From NCBI RefSeq assembly GCF_024139115.2, contig NW_026943198.1, positions 1 through 64,000 of the forward strand: a stretch of 64,000 nucleotides of DNA. Reading direction: 5' to 3'. A model generated the notes under the pieces. That model was given only the letters and a program-made list of their open reading frames with translations. It did no database searches and was not told where the DNA came from. Shown here piece by piece: positions 32,954 through 43,773 of this stretch; the first letter of the stretch is position 1; each line of letters begins with the position of its first letter. The translations under genes were made by a program, and so were the position numbers. Source of the DNA: Armigeres subalbatus. Taxonomy: Eukaryota; Arthropoda; Insecta; Diptera; Culicidae.

Positions 32954-33622
32954 TTGGTTAGTTAGAGCAAAAACAGGCTGAGCGCGGGAAAGTTGCACAT
33001 ATCGAGGTAAGAGTGTCTTAGCGGGTGGCAACCGCAGTCGCCACCACGAGGCATGGCAGAAGAGTGAGCGCATAAGTGTTAGTAATGCCGAGGTAGGAGG
33101 GTCGTAGCGTAAAACTGTTGGTACCTATCGCTATCAACACCTCGAGGCATGGCAGAGGTGAGTAGAGTGAGCAACCAAGTCAGACTCGTGTGGCATGTCA
33201 GAAGTGAGAACCTAAGTAAGTCCCACATGGTGTGTCAGAGCGTGTCAGGAGGAGTGGCAGGGTGTGCTAGAGTGAGCACCCAAAGATGTGTGTGCTAGAG
33301 CGTGAATCAGGTGGTAGGGTGAGCATCCAAGTTAGTCTCATATGGTGCGTAAAGGGTGAGCACCCAAGTTAGACTCACATGGTATGTCAGTGGTGAGCAT
33401 CCAAGTAAGACTCATACGGTGCGTCAGAAAGAGTGTCAGGGTGTGTTAGAGAGAGCACCCAAGTAAGACTCATACGGGTTTAGTACCTGTGTGAGCGTGA
33501 ATGAGCGAGTACATTAAGTTCTTCGTATCCTTCAGAAGTAATGCTGGGAGGCTGTTTTTGGGGGAACCAGGGTACCCAGACATTCTAATACATCTGATAG
33601 TTCTTCTAGGGGAGATTTTACA
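32954..33622 (+). repeat. R1 3' UTR with degenerate tandem motifs
   Basis: Between 33150 and 33480 the phrases GAGCACCCAAGT(C/A)AGACTC and GGTGCGTCAGAG recur at irregular 30-60-bp spacing. TCGTAGCG and CACCTCGAGGCATGGCAG are also repeated and are shared with the inserted copy at 31625-32370. The end near 33622 is set by the adjoining RTE fragment; no poly(A) is seen. Confidence 0.7.
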
Positions 33623-33627
33623 CAAAT

Positions 33628-34244
33628 AAAAGATTCATTTATTCACTCAGGCTAAGGCCGGAGTAGCCAGAGCAGTACATACAAGTTTTCTCCACTCAAT
33701 TCGGTCCATGGCTGCTCGTCGAAAGCAATGCGATCTGTGGAGGGTTCGTTAATCGTCTTCTACCTGAACGATCCACCTTGCTCACTGGCGACGCAAGGTG
33801 GCCCGGCACACCACAGTCTTCCAATTTTTGTGGTGTGAACAATGGATTGTTTCCCAACAGCTGTTGTAACTTGTGGTTTATTCGCCTCCTCCATGCACCG
33901 TGTTCCATCTGCACCTCGCCATAGATAGTACGCAACACTTTCCTCTCGAAAACTCCAAGTGCACAATGGTCCTCCACGAGCATTGTTCAGGCCTCGTGTC
34001 CGGTCTAATGAGCGTTTTCATAAGTAGTCAGTTTCGCACGGTGGCGAAATCCTTTCGATCGGACCGTTTTGCGGAGTCTGAATAACATACAATTTCCAGT
34101 CATGATGCTGGAAATGAATTTCTATGCTGTTATCTTTATCAGAGGTCACGTGAGCCCAGTCAGTTCTTCAACCACCTCGATTTCGTCACCACCGATATAA
34201 ACTCGTGGTGGGTGGCTTACATTGTCCTCTCTTGAGCCTCTGCA
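33628..34244 (-). mobile_element. RTE 3' fragment, minus strand
   Basis: In reverse complement it matches 30090-30788: the tail motif CTCCGGCCTTAGCCTGAGTG, then MLVEDHCALGVFERKVLRTI and MEHGAWRRRINHKLQQLL in the coding part (33983-33840), VVEELTG-like residues, and GTGGGTGGCTTACATT at the inner edge. Frameshifts are frequent. It abuts the R1 3' end. No TSD was found. Confidence 0.85.
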
Positions 34245-37200
34245 ACCTGCAAAACCTAGCGACTATTAATTTCATGTTCCAAGCTTCCTGTCGAGACTCT
34301 TTTTTTGTCGACTAGGTCTCTGTTTTTCTACATCGAGTCAAGTTATCTCTTATGTCGATCGTAATGATTTGTTGTAAAAGCGGATTATTAGGCCTGCGCA
34401 AACCTCCTGTCTCCTCAGAGGACCGTTTGGTCAGGTTTGTTTAGCGTCCCACCTGACACCAGGACCGAAAATAATAACTGAAGCTTAATCTTCGAATACT
34501 TAATAAATGGTTTATCGTACAAGACTGCGATATTTGTACTTATCTGACTTTTCAGTCTAAGATATTCAAACTGGTTTATATGTGCAATGCCTGACCTTTC
34601 CGCCCGACAAAAAAGACCCAAAAAGTCGGCGAAAAGTCGGGCAAAGTAAATATAAATCTATTTGGATATCTCAGACTGAGAAAGCAAGAAAATAAAGCTA
34701 AAATAATTCCTCCAAATGAATAAAGATTTCAGTTTTTATAATACCAAGCAAAAAATGACAATCTTGCAATGATGTAATTTTTCGCTTTGCTTCGGTAAGT
34801 ACTCAAGAGGTCGTGAAAACCAAATCAATACCTCGCTAAGGCTTTTATCAGGCTCACTCGAATACTTGCAAAATAGCTTTACGAGATATCATACCTACTT
34901 GAAGGTAATATTATTAATTGATATCAGATTCCGGTAAACTTAAGGTAGAGAAATCTTTCTGAATTGTTAATTCATATCACTATCTATTTTTGGTCGTGCT
35001 CTTCGTATTACCGACGGTGAATTTTCGTGTAAGGATTGATCTGTATCTCCAAAGTGGCAACACACAAGAAGAGTGATAACATTGGCTTATATTCCACCGT
35101 CGTCGTTTGATACTCTAAGGACCAATAAAATATGAGAACATCATTTTGGGCGACTTTAACATGACAAGTAAAAAAAACCCTTCGCGGTCGAAAGCAACAA
35201 ACTTTTATTTTGACATTTTGTATCAAACTCATATTGAGCATTATGAACGCTAAGCAAACTTGCTCCACACGGCAAGACTGCCTAAGCTCCCGGGATTTGA
35301 TAAACAGCAACAGCAACGCTGTCGAAGCGATATGACACTCAACTTGCGAGAAAATGTGAGGGGTGACGGGGCTCGTGAAAATCTCACTCCACACTGAAAG
35401 TGTTTGCTCATGAATATTAATGGGAAATTTTGAGGGAATCAGAATGTATGTTTTCGCCGTTGCCAATCGGGTAAAATCGAACGTTCGATATGAAACGATT
35501 GACGGGAGAAGGGGGGGGGGGCTGTCTCTCATGTATGTCTCGTATTATGGATTTCGAAGCGTATGATTGGAAGAGATGCTCAACGATGAAACGTGTTATG
35601 AGGGGAAATTGGGTTATGTTTGTATGTCAGGAGTACTTACAGCATGTAATTCACATTTAAGCGGCGATTGTGCTCTCCCTGTGTATTTGGTTATGATTAT
35701 AAAGATTTGTAAGCGCTCAAAAAGCGATTCCGTACAAAACATTGGTGGTTTGCGGTGTGTGGATTCTTTTTGGTTTTGCAACTTTAGCCACCAAACCGAA
35801 TGATTGTGATTGGAATTATAATAAATGATGTATGTGATTATGTTCATGATTAGTGATGAAATTGGGGTTGTTGTGATTTTAACGAAAGTCTTTTTTGAAT
35901 TAAAGTTTTCGAAACCACTTTCAAATAAAAGCCCTTGAAAGAAATACGCTTTATCGTTTCAAGAAAACTATGTACCAAGTACTGAAGAATAATTCCACAA
36001 TCCTTTCCATCAAACACCGAACTGGCGAAACAAAGAGCGCATCGACGTTTGAATTAGCATAAGCTTTCAGATGGTGATTCTTCAAGAGAAGCAAAACTGC
36101 CAGTCAGCATGGACTTTTCGAGAAGTCAAACACGAACTTGTCGTCTCCGTTGTCGTGGCACTCGTCACCAGTGCCTAGGAGCAGTCTAGACTCTAGACGG
36201 ATTGGCCTCATTTTGTGTGCAGATATGGCTGTTCGACACTGCTGCTGCAGAGACATGAAACTCTGCCCTGGAACATGGAATAAATTTTATAACTGAAAGC
36301 TTAGAGAACTTTATGGCTTCTTGTGGTTTGCTAATTCCGAGTATGTCACTCAAAAGGACGATAAAATTTGTTTCAGAGGAATTCCTGATGCAAGGCTACG
36401 GAGTGGAAATAAATTGAATTCATTGAAATAGCTCAACTTTTCACGAGTGGCCATGAGTTTCCAAATAAAGCCAGCCGCTTCCGAAAAGTTGCCCCCCACA
36501 CATCAGACTGTAAATTAATTTTTCAATTACGAGCCTAAGCTGGTTCCTCGCAAGATGAAACGGCATATTCGTGTTCATAAGCTCGTCAACATTTTGGGGG
36601 TGGCCCCGTAGGCACTTTATCAAAAGTGAACTCCGCGCCGAAAACAGATGACGACAACACGCCGCGACGCCGAGCCGGCACCAACCAACGTGGACACTCG
36701 ACATAATTGAATTTATCATCATAGTTAGCACGGATTATTGCCACGGGCGATGACGGCGGCGGTTCGCTGGGTGGGCGCGTCGTCGGCCGCTCAACTGGCG
36801 CTTGTTGATAAACATGATAAACGGTGATGAGATGTGTCCACACACGTATCTCATGCGGTGAGTGGCCGAAGCGCGCTCCCAATGGCATCCAGTTCGGACT
36901 ACGGGCGCGAAGCTCGTCATCGCCATGGAGTGGAGGTACTTAGTGCATTCAACAAATTGTTTGTTGGATAAAGTTTTATGATGGTGATTATCTTTTAGAT
37001 GGCAATTTTCTCGCTTTTCGGTGATTCCATGCCGTTTGCGTTCCGCTGGAACTTTCCGATGGCTCCGGTACTAAATGGAAACATTTATTGGTTAAGTCAG
37101 CTGGTTTATGGTGTGAAATTGTTTGCATTTGGGAAGATATCTGGCAATGCAAACCAAGCTGTTTGAATTCTAGTTAAGTTATTTTATAAGAAATTCATAC

Positions 37201-37320
37201 ATATAACATTTAGCACATTATTTGGCCTATAAGGGATTATAAAATAAATAAAATTGATAAAGAGCTTATGGTAAATAATAGTATGGTATGTAACATACAG
37301 AAAATCATGAACAACAGTAA
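34245..37320. other. Unassigned, mostly single-copy-looking sequence
   Basis: No repeat family or gene is recognised. A G homopolymer lies at about 35509-35521. The segment 36440-36930 is GC-richer, with open minus-strand frames of 96 and 100 codons. They overlap each other in different frames, have no recognisable motif and show no clear splice context. This interval is among the likelier places for unique regulatory or intronic DNA. Confidence 0.35.
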
Positions 37321-38300
37321 AATAGTAGTTTGTGCAACTAGTTGTGTGGTAACCAAACTAAAATTTGAAACCAGCCGAAACAACGAATTGAATCGGCCGA
37401 ACTAAAAACTATGCTGAGTGGAAACCACTCAGCGCACGTGCGTCTATCGTCGCCAAGATCTGTCGAAAGAAGAACGATGAAAGCTTTCTCGCACGCTCTC
37501 GTCGGCCTCCTTCGTTTTCGTAGAAGCTTTCGGCAAAACGAACAAACGGTTCAAGCTGTCATTTTTCACAACATTCGATGAAACTGTTTGATCGACTACA
37601 CTTAAAACAAAATATACTTATTATTTATCAAAACTGTACCAAATATAAGAGAACGATAAGAAATTCAAATTACTGTTCTAATTTTTTTTACAATCTAAAT
37701 CACATCCACCACATTCGCTTTCTTCTGTACTCTCATGCAAATGTTGAAACACAAAGTTTAACTTTCATGATTGAACCAAATCAATTCCAATCCACATTCA
37801 ATTCAAATAAATTACAAATCCATCTAAATTTTATTCAAATCCAAGCCAAATCCCATCAAAATGCAATCCACTTGCAATCCAAATCCTTTCAAAAAATTCA
37901 TTAAGTCCAATCTGACTCAAATCTATTTCCATACGAATCTAGTCCAAATACAATCCAAATCCATTCAAAAATCATGCGGATTGGATTTGGCTGGGATTTA
38001 TATTTGATTGTTATATTTCAATCGAAGATTGATTCATAAGAATTGGATAATAATGTTTATCAAGGATCAAAGATATTTGCAATGAGGGCACCTCAATGAA
38101 ATGTGCAATAAAACACCTCAAGAGTAGAGGAGGGGGAGAATGTAGTGGATAAGATTGTCATTAGATGTTATGATAAAATTATTTTAGCAAAATTCCATCA
38201 CCATCAATCCCTTGAAATCTGCATTTGACAAATGTTTTTAGTTTTCTCGAGGTCGTAAATACTACGAGTGCTGAAAAATCGAATTTTGCAACGTGTTACT
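37321..38300. mobile_element. Element bounded by 610-bp-satellite foldback motifs (possible)
   Basis: The left edge AATAGTAGTTTGTGCAACTA and the right edge TAAATACTACGAGTGCTGAA (at 38256) are the two outer arms of the foldback in the 4638-8380 array. Here they enclose about 0.9 kb of unrelated AT-rich DNA with TCCAAATC-type simple repeats at 37740-37975. Either a longer relative of the foldback element or an insertion within one copy would produce this. No ORF of note. Confidence 0.55.
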
Positions 38301-38478
38301 TACTTACTCAAAAATGTCCAGTCCAAATGTCCAGTCCGAATTACTTCATATAATCGATCTTGCCAGTAAATCAAGTCGATAAAGAAAATATTCAATAAAT
38401 CCAAGTTGGTTATGGAAAATTACTGTCACACATATTCAAGTTTTCATTAAGGCAAGTACGAAGGAAGAAAAACTCAAG

Positions 38479-39475
38479 ATGAGCGATTCAGAATCTGACT
38501 GCTCGTTGGATTTTCAAGCAGCAGCAGAAGCAGCTTTATCCGGTCTCCTTCCGGAGAAGTCAAAAAAGCTGTACGAAAGCGTGTTCAAGAAATTTGAAGA
38601 ATGGCGAATGCGAAATAAAATTAAAGAAGTAGACGAGAAGTGCTTGCTGGTATACTTTACCAAAGAGATGTCTGATTACAAGCCATCGTCAGATGGTTAT
38701 CGTCCCAAAAATTCTAAAATTTTTGCAAAAGAACAAATATTCAAATTTCTCGAAGAAGCCGAGGACGATATGTATCTTGTGTTAAAGGTAATAAAACATT
38801 GAAAAACAAAAATATGCTTATGACTAAATTATTCTACAGGTTGTGATGATCGTTGCCGTGTACGGGGCATGCCGTCGAGAAGAACTTATGAAATTATCAC
38901 TCAACGACATAGAAGATTTAGGGGACAGCGTTAAAATCACGATTCCGAACACGAAGACAAAAATTTCCCGTCAGTTCGTGATCACCAAAGGCTGTATACC
39001 CGACATCGACATGTTGAAACTTTTCCGGTCATATGCAGCACTTCGTCCGGTTAACGTAACACATACACGGTTTTTCGTCGCTTATCGTACAGGAAAGTGT
39101 ACAAAACAAGCTATTGGGATCAACACGATTGCAAAAATGCCGCAAAGAATCGCAGCATTTTTGAAACTACGATCACCAGAAGAATACACTGGACATTGTT
39201 TTCGTCGGTCGTCTGCCTCTCTTCTTGCAGATTCAGGAGTGGACATTTCTGTTTTGAAGAGGCACGGGGGTGGGAAATCTACTGCAGTTGCTGAGGGTTA
39301 CGTCGAAAACTCTCTACAGCATAAAAAAGACATTGCCGGTAAAATTTTTGGTGCTTCGGACGATCCTCCAGTTACAGAAGAGGAAGAAAATGTTCCTCTC
39401 GAAAACAACGTTCCAAATGGTCCGAAAACAGCATCGTCCGCGCTTTTCACAGTGTACTCTGTGTTTCGTCTTTGA
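38479..39475 (+). CDS. Crypton-like tyrosine recombinase gene, two exons
   Basis: Exon 1 (38479-38787, 103 codons) and exon 2 (38840-39475) join across a 52-bp intron with GT...AG ends in phase 0, reading VLK-VVMIV. The 314-residue product has an N-terminal helical region (LLPEKSKKLYESVFKKFEEW) and a tyrosine recombinase domain: catalytic Arg in YGACRREEL, Lys in NTKTKISR, HxxR in GHCFRRSSASL, His in LKRHGGGKS and Tyr in AEGYVENS. Such proteins cut and rejoin DNA through a Tyr intermediate, and in insects they belong to Cryptons or genes derived from them. The stretch between the helical part and YRPKNSK looks shorter than I would expect. The last dozen codons lie in locally repeated DNA. Start chosen at the first Met with good coding upstream of the domain. 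Confidence 0.8.
38788..38839 (+). other. Predicted 52-bp intron of the recombinase gene
   Basis: GTAATAAAAC opens and TTATTCTACAG closes the interval. It contains in-frame stops, and removing it joins two parts of one domain in phase. Length and AT content are ordinary for a small insect intron. Confidence 0.75.
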
Positions 39476-40120
39476 CGTTCGGCTTCAGCTACTCTTGTTT
39501 AATCTCAACTTGAGGTTGAATAAGGGTGGGATTATGAATATGTTTTTTACTTAGTTTTTCAACAAATTTTCACCTATGTGGATTCGCATTATGCGTTTTT
39601 TTACAATGTACTTTGTGATTGTCTGTGTTTCGTCTTTGATGTTTGGCTTCAAAAACAAAAATCCATGGTAACAAGTACTATTTTGTAGACTACGCCATGT
39701 TTTTAAAACAACCACAAATTTTCAGTTAACTTAACCATGCATTCGGACAAATTCACCACTGATTCAGTTCATGTAACAACATTCCACCACGACCACAGTT
39801 GATTTGTACTGCGCGCATGGTAAAATCAAACGGATTTGTTATCTGCTGAAAATCGTCGGTGCGTATTCTTAAATTAACCCTCGGAATGGTAGTTTCGACC
39901 GCAACATTTTTTTGCGTGTACTCTTGTTTAATCTCAACTTGAGGTTGAATAAGGATGGGGTTATGAAAATGTTTTTTTTACTTAGTTTTTTTCAACAAAT
40001 TGGCACCTATATGGATTCGCATTATGCGATTTTTACAATGTACTTTGTGATTGTCACCTATATGGATTCGCATTATGCGTTTTTCACAGTGCACTCTGTG
40101 TTTCGTCTTTGACGTTCGTC
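39446..40120. repeat. Cluster of locally duplicated segments downstream of the recombinase gene
   Basis: A segment starting TACTCTTGTTTAATCTCAAC occurs at about 39493-39630 and 39917-40055. CACCTATATGGATTCGCATT occurs up to three times. CTCTGTGTTTCGTCTTTGAC occurs at 39457 and 40094, with a variant at 39625. The first of these covers the 3' end of the recombinase ORF. The pattern suggests terminal or subterminal repeats of the element or local duplication. Confidence 0.75.
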
Positions 40121-40580
40121 CATTGTTACGTCCTCTGTGTTTTTGTGATACCTCTCTTTAGTCCCTAGCTGAATGCGTGTAAGTCTACATAACTGGCTTT
40201 CCTATAAATGGTTCCATTCTCCTTTCCAACTTCACTACCTCTTCCTTTCCCCTTTTCACTTTCTTTTCCGTCAGGTAAATGATGAGAAAGGCCAGTGAAG
40301 GCGATGGCACAAATCTCCCAAATTGAGGGGAACTTGCCTCCTGAGCCGACGTTCTGAAACCTGATACTAGAGCCTTCGATTTCAAACAGCAAAGCTACGG
40401 TTACGCAGAGAATTTGTCGAAAGCCCCCAGATACCACAATTTGCACATACATAATCAGTCCAGGATAAATTTTAAGGGTTCTTAATTTAATTCCACCAAA
40501 AACTCACTGGATTTTTGGAAGTACCTGTCTCAAAAACACCAAAAAAAAAACACTGGGTGATTAGAAAAATGCCAAATACA
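40121..40580. other. Unassigned sequence
   Basis: Minus-strand open frames of 66 and 95 codons overlap and show no motif. Nothing is assigned. Confidence 0.3.
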
Positions 40581-41235
40581 AAAAGCTTCTACAAGAATTC
40601 TTGGAAATACTGAAGTAATGTTAGACAACCCTCTAGGAATATCAACATCTACATGTAACTCTGAGTGAATTCTGAGGGCAGAATTCTAGAATTCTGGAGA
40701 AAATTAATAATAATTTTGATAATCAAGAGTTGTTGCTTTTTAAATTATGGGGAGTTTATTCTATTGAGACAGGAAGGGCTTTCAGTGAAGATCTTTAAGA
40801 GATTTCCGTTAAGTTTTTGAAAGGATTCCCATTGAAGATGCTGGAGGAATTTTCAGTGATGCTCCTGAAACCTAGTAGAATTCTCAAAGGAGTTCCTGGA
40901 GAAAATACCGCAGGAGATCGTTAATGAATACCTGAAGGACTTCCAGGAAACAAAATGTAAGTTCCTGCAGAAATTCCAAAAGCAGTTCCAGGAGGATTTC
41001 CATGAGAAGATTTTCATGAGAAGATTTCCTTGAGAAATTAGGAGAAGAACACCGGGAAGATTTTCAGGAAGAAGTTAAGGATGAATTTCAGGAGGAACTT
41101 TCAAAGGAATTCCAGAATAAACCTATGTGTTAGTTCGTGGAAGATCTCTTGAAGGAATTCTAGAAAGAATGAATAGATCCAAGATGAACATTTGAAGGAA
41201 TTATTAGAAGAATTCCGGAGAAACATCTACAGATG
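40581..41235. repeat. Degenerate GGAATTCC/CCAGGA repeat tract, left part
   Basis: Words such as ATTCCAGGAGGAA, GAAGATTTTCAGG and AAGGAATTC recur at irregular spacing. The tract is interrupted at 41236 by a retrotransposon and continues at 43763. A third tract of the same character is at 52770-53330. Old, highly diverged tandem repeat. Confidence 0.65.
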
Positions 41236-41236
41236 T

Positions 41237-42190
41237 TTGGGCGACTTCAATGCGAAGATCGGATCCGACAACTCGAACCATGAGCGCATTATGGGACGCC
41301 ATGGTCTCGGAGAAATGAGCGAAAACGGAGAGCTGTTCGCAGAATTTTGTGGTAATAACGACATGGTGATCGGGGGATCGCTCTTCCCTCATCGACCGGT
41401 TCACAAGGTCACGTGGGTCTCCCGTGACGGCTTTACAGAAAATCAAATCGACCACATCTGCATCAGCCGAAAATGGAAACGGAGCCTTCTTGATGTACGG
41501 AATAAACGTAGTGCCGATATCGCGTCTGATCATCACCTCCTCATCGGCGAAATACGCCTGCGCATTGCGCGGATTCGTCGGCAGGAGGAAAGAGTTGGAC
41601 GACGATTCAACACACGCCGACTGGAAGATGCCACGGTGAAACGGTCCTTCGTTGAAGAACTGGAGACGCGTGCTGCAGATATTCCGGAAGGTGGCAGCGT
41701 GGAAGACCAATGGACCGCCATCAAGAATGCCTTCATCGCCACCAGCGAGAACAATCTGGGCGAACTACGCACCCAGAGAAAACAATGGATCACCGATGAG
41801 ACCTGGAGGAAGATAGAGGAGCGAAGAGAAGCCAAAGCCGCGATAGAGCGATCGAAAACCAGAGGAGCCAAAGTCTTAGCCCGTCAACGATACGCGGCTC
41901 TTGAGAAGGAAGTAAAACGCTCATGTCGACGGGACAAGCGAGCGTGGGCAGACTCTCTGGCCGACGAAGGAGAGAGAGCCGCCGCAACCGGGGACATTCG
42001 CCTCCTCTACGATATCTCACGACGCTTAAGCGGGGCGAAGATGAATGCAACGATGCCTGTGAAAGACGCGAATGATCAGTTATTGACCGACCCAACTGAC
42101 CAGCTGAAACGCTGGTTCGAGCACTTCGAACAACTTTTTAAGTGCCAACCAGGCCATCACCACCTCGGCATGATCTGCCTAGGATCCGAC
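41237..42190 (+). pseudogene. Endonuclease C-terminal half and linker
   Basis: Landmarks: GDFNAKIGSDN with the catalytic Asp/Asn, NGELFAEFCGNNDMVIGGS, HKVTWVSRDGFTENQIDHIC and ASDHHLLIGEIRL, all features of APE-type retrotransposon endonucleases. A long Arg/Lys/Glu linker follows (TWRKIEERREAKAAIERSKT). The Met used by the longest frame (41192) lies upstream of the TSD and is not original. A frameshift at about 42140-42190 leads into the RT. Confidence 0.87.
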
Positions 42191-43747
42191 GTATAACACG
42201 TGTCAATACCGAAGCTCCATCACTGCTAGAGATTCAAACAGCCATCCAAAGCATGAAATCGAATAAAGCCCCAGGGGTCGACCGCATATCAGCCGAGATG
42301 CTCAAAGCTGACCCCATGACATCCGCTCAACTACTGCATCGTTTATTTCGTAATATCTGGGACACCGCAACTTTCCCGGTCGACTGGATGCAAGGTATCT
42401 TAGTGAAGGTGCCCAAAAGGGTGACCTGACTGTATGCGATAACTGGCGAGGCATTATGTTGCTGTGTACCGTTCTCAAAGTTCTGTGCAAAATTATCCTA
42501 GCCCGGATTCAGGAGAAGATCGATGCGACTCTCCGGCGGCAGCAAGCCGGATTCCGTGCCGGAAGATCCTGTGTGGACCATATTGTCACGCTCCGCATCA
42601 TTTTGGAGCAGGTCAACGAATTCCAAGAGTCCCTTTACTTGGTATTCATTGACTACGAAAAAGCTTTCGACCGTCTCAATCACGAGAATATGTTGTGCGC
42701 CCTGAGACGCAACCTGAGAAAATCATCGGCCTCATCGAAGCACAGTACGAGGCCTTTTCGTGTAGAGTGCTGCACAATGGGGTCCTGTCCGACCCTATCC
42801 GGGTCGTAGCTGGTGTGAGGCAAGGATGTATTCTATCACCGTTACTGTTCCTCATCGTAATCGACGAGATTCTGGTAGATGCGATTGACCGTGAACCAAA
42901 CCGCGGGCTGTTATGGCAGCCTATAACCATGGAGCACCTAAACGACTTCGAATTGGCGGATGACGTTGCACTACTCGCGCAACGGCGCTCTGATATGCAG
43001 AGTAAGCTCAACGACCTTGCCGATCGCTCCTCCTCGGCAGGTTTAGTCATCAACGTCAACAAAACCAAATCGTTGGATGTAAACACGGTGACTCCTTCCA
43101 GTTTCACAGTAGCCGGGCAACCAGTGGAGAATGTTGAAAGCTTCCAATATCTTGGTAGCCAAATGGCGTCAGACGGCGGTACCAAGATCGACATAGGCGC
43201 ACGGATCAAGAAAGCAAGGGCTGCCTTTGCGAGTTTAAGAAATATCTGGAAAAACAGGCAGATAAGTGAACGCACCAAAATACGAATTTTCAACTCTAAC
43301 GTGAAATCTGTGCTGTTATACGCTAGCGAAACATGGTGTGTATCAGTGGAGAACACTCAACGGCTGCAGGTGTTCATTAATAGATGCCTGCGGTATATAA
43401 TTCGGGCCTGGTGGCCTCGCAACTGGATCTCAAACAACGAGCTCCATCGTCGTTGTCACCAGAGGCCGATAACAACAGAAATTCGGGATCGGAAGTGGGG
43501 CTGGGTCGGCCACACTCTACGTAGGGGCGGAAACGAAATCTGTAAGCAAGCATTAGACTGGAACCCAGCGGGACATCGCAGCAGAGGCAGACCCAGAGGC
43601 TCATGGCGGCGAAGCCTCAATAAAGAAATAAAAGAAGTCGACCGAAATCTAACCTGGCAACAGGTTAAAGCGATAGCTGGGAATCGCTCAGGATGGAGAT
43701 CTTTCAAGTCGGCCCTTTGCACCACCGGAGGTGTACAGGATCCATAA
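42142..43747 (+). pseudogene. Reverse transcriptase and C-terminal domain in three frames
   Basis: Frame 1 to 42429 has IQSMKSNKAPGVDRISAEML. Frame 2 (about 42415-42705) has DNWRGIMLLCTVLKVLCKII, QQAGFRAGRSCVDHIVTLR and motif A FIDYEKAFDRLNHENM. Frame 3 (about 42700-43747) has motif B AGVRQGCILSPLLFLIVIDE, motif C FELADDVALLAQ, FQYLGSQMASDGG, LLYASETWCV and the C-terminal WGWVGHTLRRGGNEICKQAL with DWNPAGHRSRGRPRGSWRR. In motif C the usual aromatic before ADD is Leu. Frameshifts sit near 42415 and 42705. It would have copied element RNA into DNA. Confidence 0.9.
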
Positions 43748-43773
43748 GTAAGTAAGTAAGTAATCTACAGATG

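Larger units (their letters stand above)
26115..33622 (+). mobile_element. R1-clade non-LTR retrotransposon, full-length but disrupted by three insertions
   Basis: ORF1 with damaged zinc knuckles, an APE-type endonuclease remnant, RT and a C-terminal CCHC finger (CPDCPGFDETAEHILFVC) occur in R1-clade order. The element is broken by an AT-rich segment (about 27395-27742), a truncated RTE element (29000-30788) and a 3'-UTR-only relative (31625-32370). Removing the last two leaves an R1 ORF2 whose frames resume at the duplicated target sites. Boundaries 26115 and 33622 are estimates: the 5' end from loss of GC-rich character, the 3' end from the abutting RTE fragment. Whether it belonged to an rDNA-targeted or dispersed R1 lineage cannot be told. 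Confidence 0.85.
41236..43762 (+). mobile_element. 5'-truncated non-LTR retrotransposon (RTE-like) with 11-bp TSD
   Basis: ATCTACAGATG at 41225-41235 and again at 43763-43773 brackets the element. It starts inside the endonuclease (LGDFNAKIG) and ends with a (TAAG)n tail at 43745-43760, a short tandem repeat as in RTE-like elements. Coding order is endonuclease, charged linker, RT. Only three frameshifts break it. Its RT and C terminus differ clearly from the other RTE copies, so it is a separate family; clade placement is tentative. Confidence 0.92.

Noticed and set aside
36441..36926. Minus-strand exon of a host gene
   Set aside because: The frames overlap in different phases, contain no recognised domain, and convincing splice boundaries were not seen.
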